Shown: one piece after another, positions 63,092-64,000 of the stretch
How the letters are laid out: the number at the start of each line of letters is the position of its first letter
How positions within the stretch are numbered: the stretch's first letter is position 1
Assembly (NCBI GenBank): GCA_023376005.1
Contig: CM042145.1
Span: 12,980,454 to 13,044,453, forward strand
Reading direction: 5' to 3'
Source of the DNA: Doryteuthis pealeii
Taxonomy: Eukaryota; Mollusca; Cephalopoda; Myopsida; Loliginidae
Length of the DNA: 64,000 nucleotides
Position numbers and translations under genes: made by a program
The notes under the pieces: generated by a model
Databases searched by the model: none
The model's input: only the letters and a program-made list of their open reading frames with translations
What the model was told of the DNA's origin: nothing

Positions 63092-64000
63092 GTGATTATT
63101 CTTTCTTTAATGAATAAAATCTCAGTTTTTCCCAATCCTTTCAATTAAAAGAAATCTGTAGAATAATGTCACTGATTGGTCCTGAATAAGAAAATATTCT
63201 GAGAAGAGGAAAGCTCTGATTTTACGAGTGCAATTTAAGTTTTATTTTAGTATTTGACTCTAGGCAATGACAACCACTACCAAAATAGAATACTTTCAAC
63301 TCCGCCTCTAAATAATTTGTCAGTAACTTCTTGACTGATGCTTGAGAGCTCAATAATCTATTCAAATTGGTGACTAATTTTATCAACTTTGTTAATACTG
63401 GTCTAAATTTCCTCATTCATAAAGAACAGAAATAGTTGGAGGTGCTTGGTGTAACAGTGTAACTTAACAAAGGTTACTAAGTGAGAAATAACCAAAACGG
63501 AAGTTGGAAATGAAATGAATCTTTACCACATTAACAAATACAATACTTGCCAATGGCATGAAGAAAGGTAAACCACTAGTTATATCAGCCTACTCAGTCA
63601 GTATAATACTTCCGTATTTATGAGGATTGAGATATACCCATTGTTGTTCATAGGTAAAGTTACCGTCATAGGAAATGGTCATGGCGAGACGAGTTCAAAT
63701 CCTGGACATGGTTGCTTGCATTTCACATAGCACTAATACCCTTGGGAAAGGTACAAATCCACCTATTCTCCCTCCAGCTATGGGTAAATAGTAGAGCAAA
63801 CTGGGTTCCTTTAACCTTGGTATGGCAACCGGTCTAGGAGAGAGAAAAAAACTCTGAATTCAAACCAAAGGGACTCTCTTTGATAACTCCCAATCCTCCT
63901 ATTCTATCCAATTTTTAATTCTAAAATAGCAAATCCAAAGATGTTGGTTTAAACACTGGCTTTCATTATATTAGAAAAGGTTTTGTAGGATCTACTCTCA
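63092..64000 (+). other. DIP2 intron (5' part)
   Basis: AT-rich, with a SINE B copy at 63640-63875. The next DIP2 exon is not reached. Confidence 0.7.
63640..63875 (+). mobile_element. SINE family B, near full length
   Basis: GAGTTCAAATCCTGGAC (B box), CTAATACCCTTGGGAAAGG, CCTCCAGCTATGGGTAAATA, CCTTGGTATGGCAACCGG and AAAAACTCTGAATTC follow the family order. Confidence 0.8.

Noticed and set aside
62158..62634. 158-codon open frame on the minus strand
   Set aside because: It is the antisense shadow of the conserved DIP2 exon at 62288-62427, with AT-rich flanks.
1..64000. CRISPR arrays, operons, bacterial promoters or a second host gene
   Set aside because: The window is a eukaryotic intron-rich locus. 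No regularly spaced repeats with unique spacers, and no conserved exons other than DIP2 were seen on either strand.

Overview
The window is eukaryotic, AT-rich and intron-dominated. It holds one recognisable protein-coding gene, on the + strand: a DIP2 (disco-interacting protein 2) orthologue. I resolve 27 core exons plus two phase-compatible microexons between 3671 and 63091. All have GT-AG borders, and the reading frame passes from exon to exon without a break (about 2.9 kb of CDS, about 975 codons). Family members are roughly 1,500-1,700 residues, so this is the middle of the gene. The N-terminal DMAP1-binding region should lie upstream of base 1, and the C-terminal half of the second adenylate-forming domain downstream of base 64000. 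No promoter, first exon or polyadenylation site is visible.

The protein looks invertebrate (for example the WPKLNWFVTE and SENSLTSLTLQDCGQV segments). Dense tRNA-derived SINEs, (TA)n microsatellites, kilobase-scale introns and many foldback elements fit a mollusc, most likely a coleoid cephalopod (octopus or squid). That placement is an inference.

Layout. 1-3670 is upstream intron with a LINE remnant, a TTAA-flanked MITE and a SINE fragment. 3671-25398 carries the N-terminal linker exons and the start of adenylate-forming domain 1, separated by introns of 13.5 and 5.6 kb. 25399-44448 has only one long exon and two microexons among about 19 kb of repeats. 44449-58322 is the exon-dense part encoding the rest of domain 1. 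59030-63091 encodes the start of domain 2.

The introns hold at least four dispersed repeat families, here called A (tRNA-like SINE), B (second tRNA-like SINE), C (about 450-550 bp) and D (about 250-320 bp). They also hold LINE 3' ends, MITEs with visible terminal inverted repeats, one probable non-autonomous Helitron and several long palindromes. Most notable are a near-canonical hammerhead ribozyme at 5653-5694 (minus strand), a pair of candidate in-frame microexons in DIP2 adenylate-forming domain 1, and a strong G-quadruplex motif in the intron between those microexons. No tRNA, rRNA, CRISPR or second host gene is supported.
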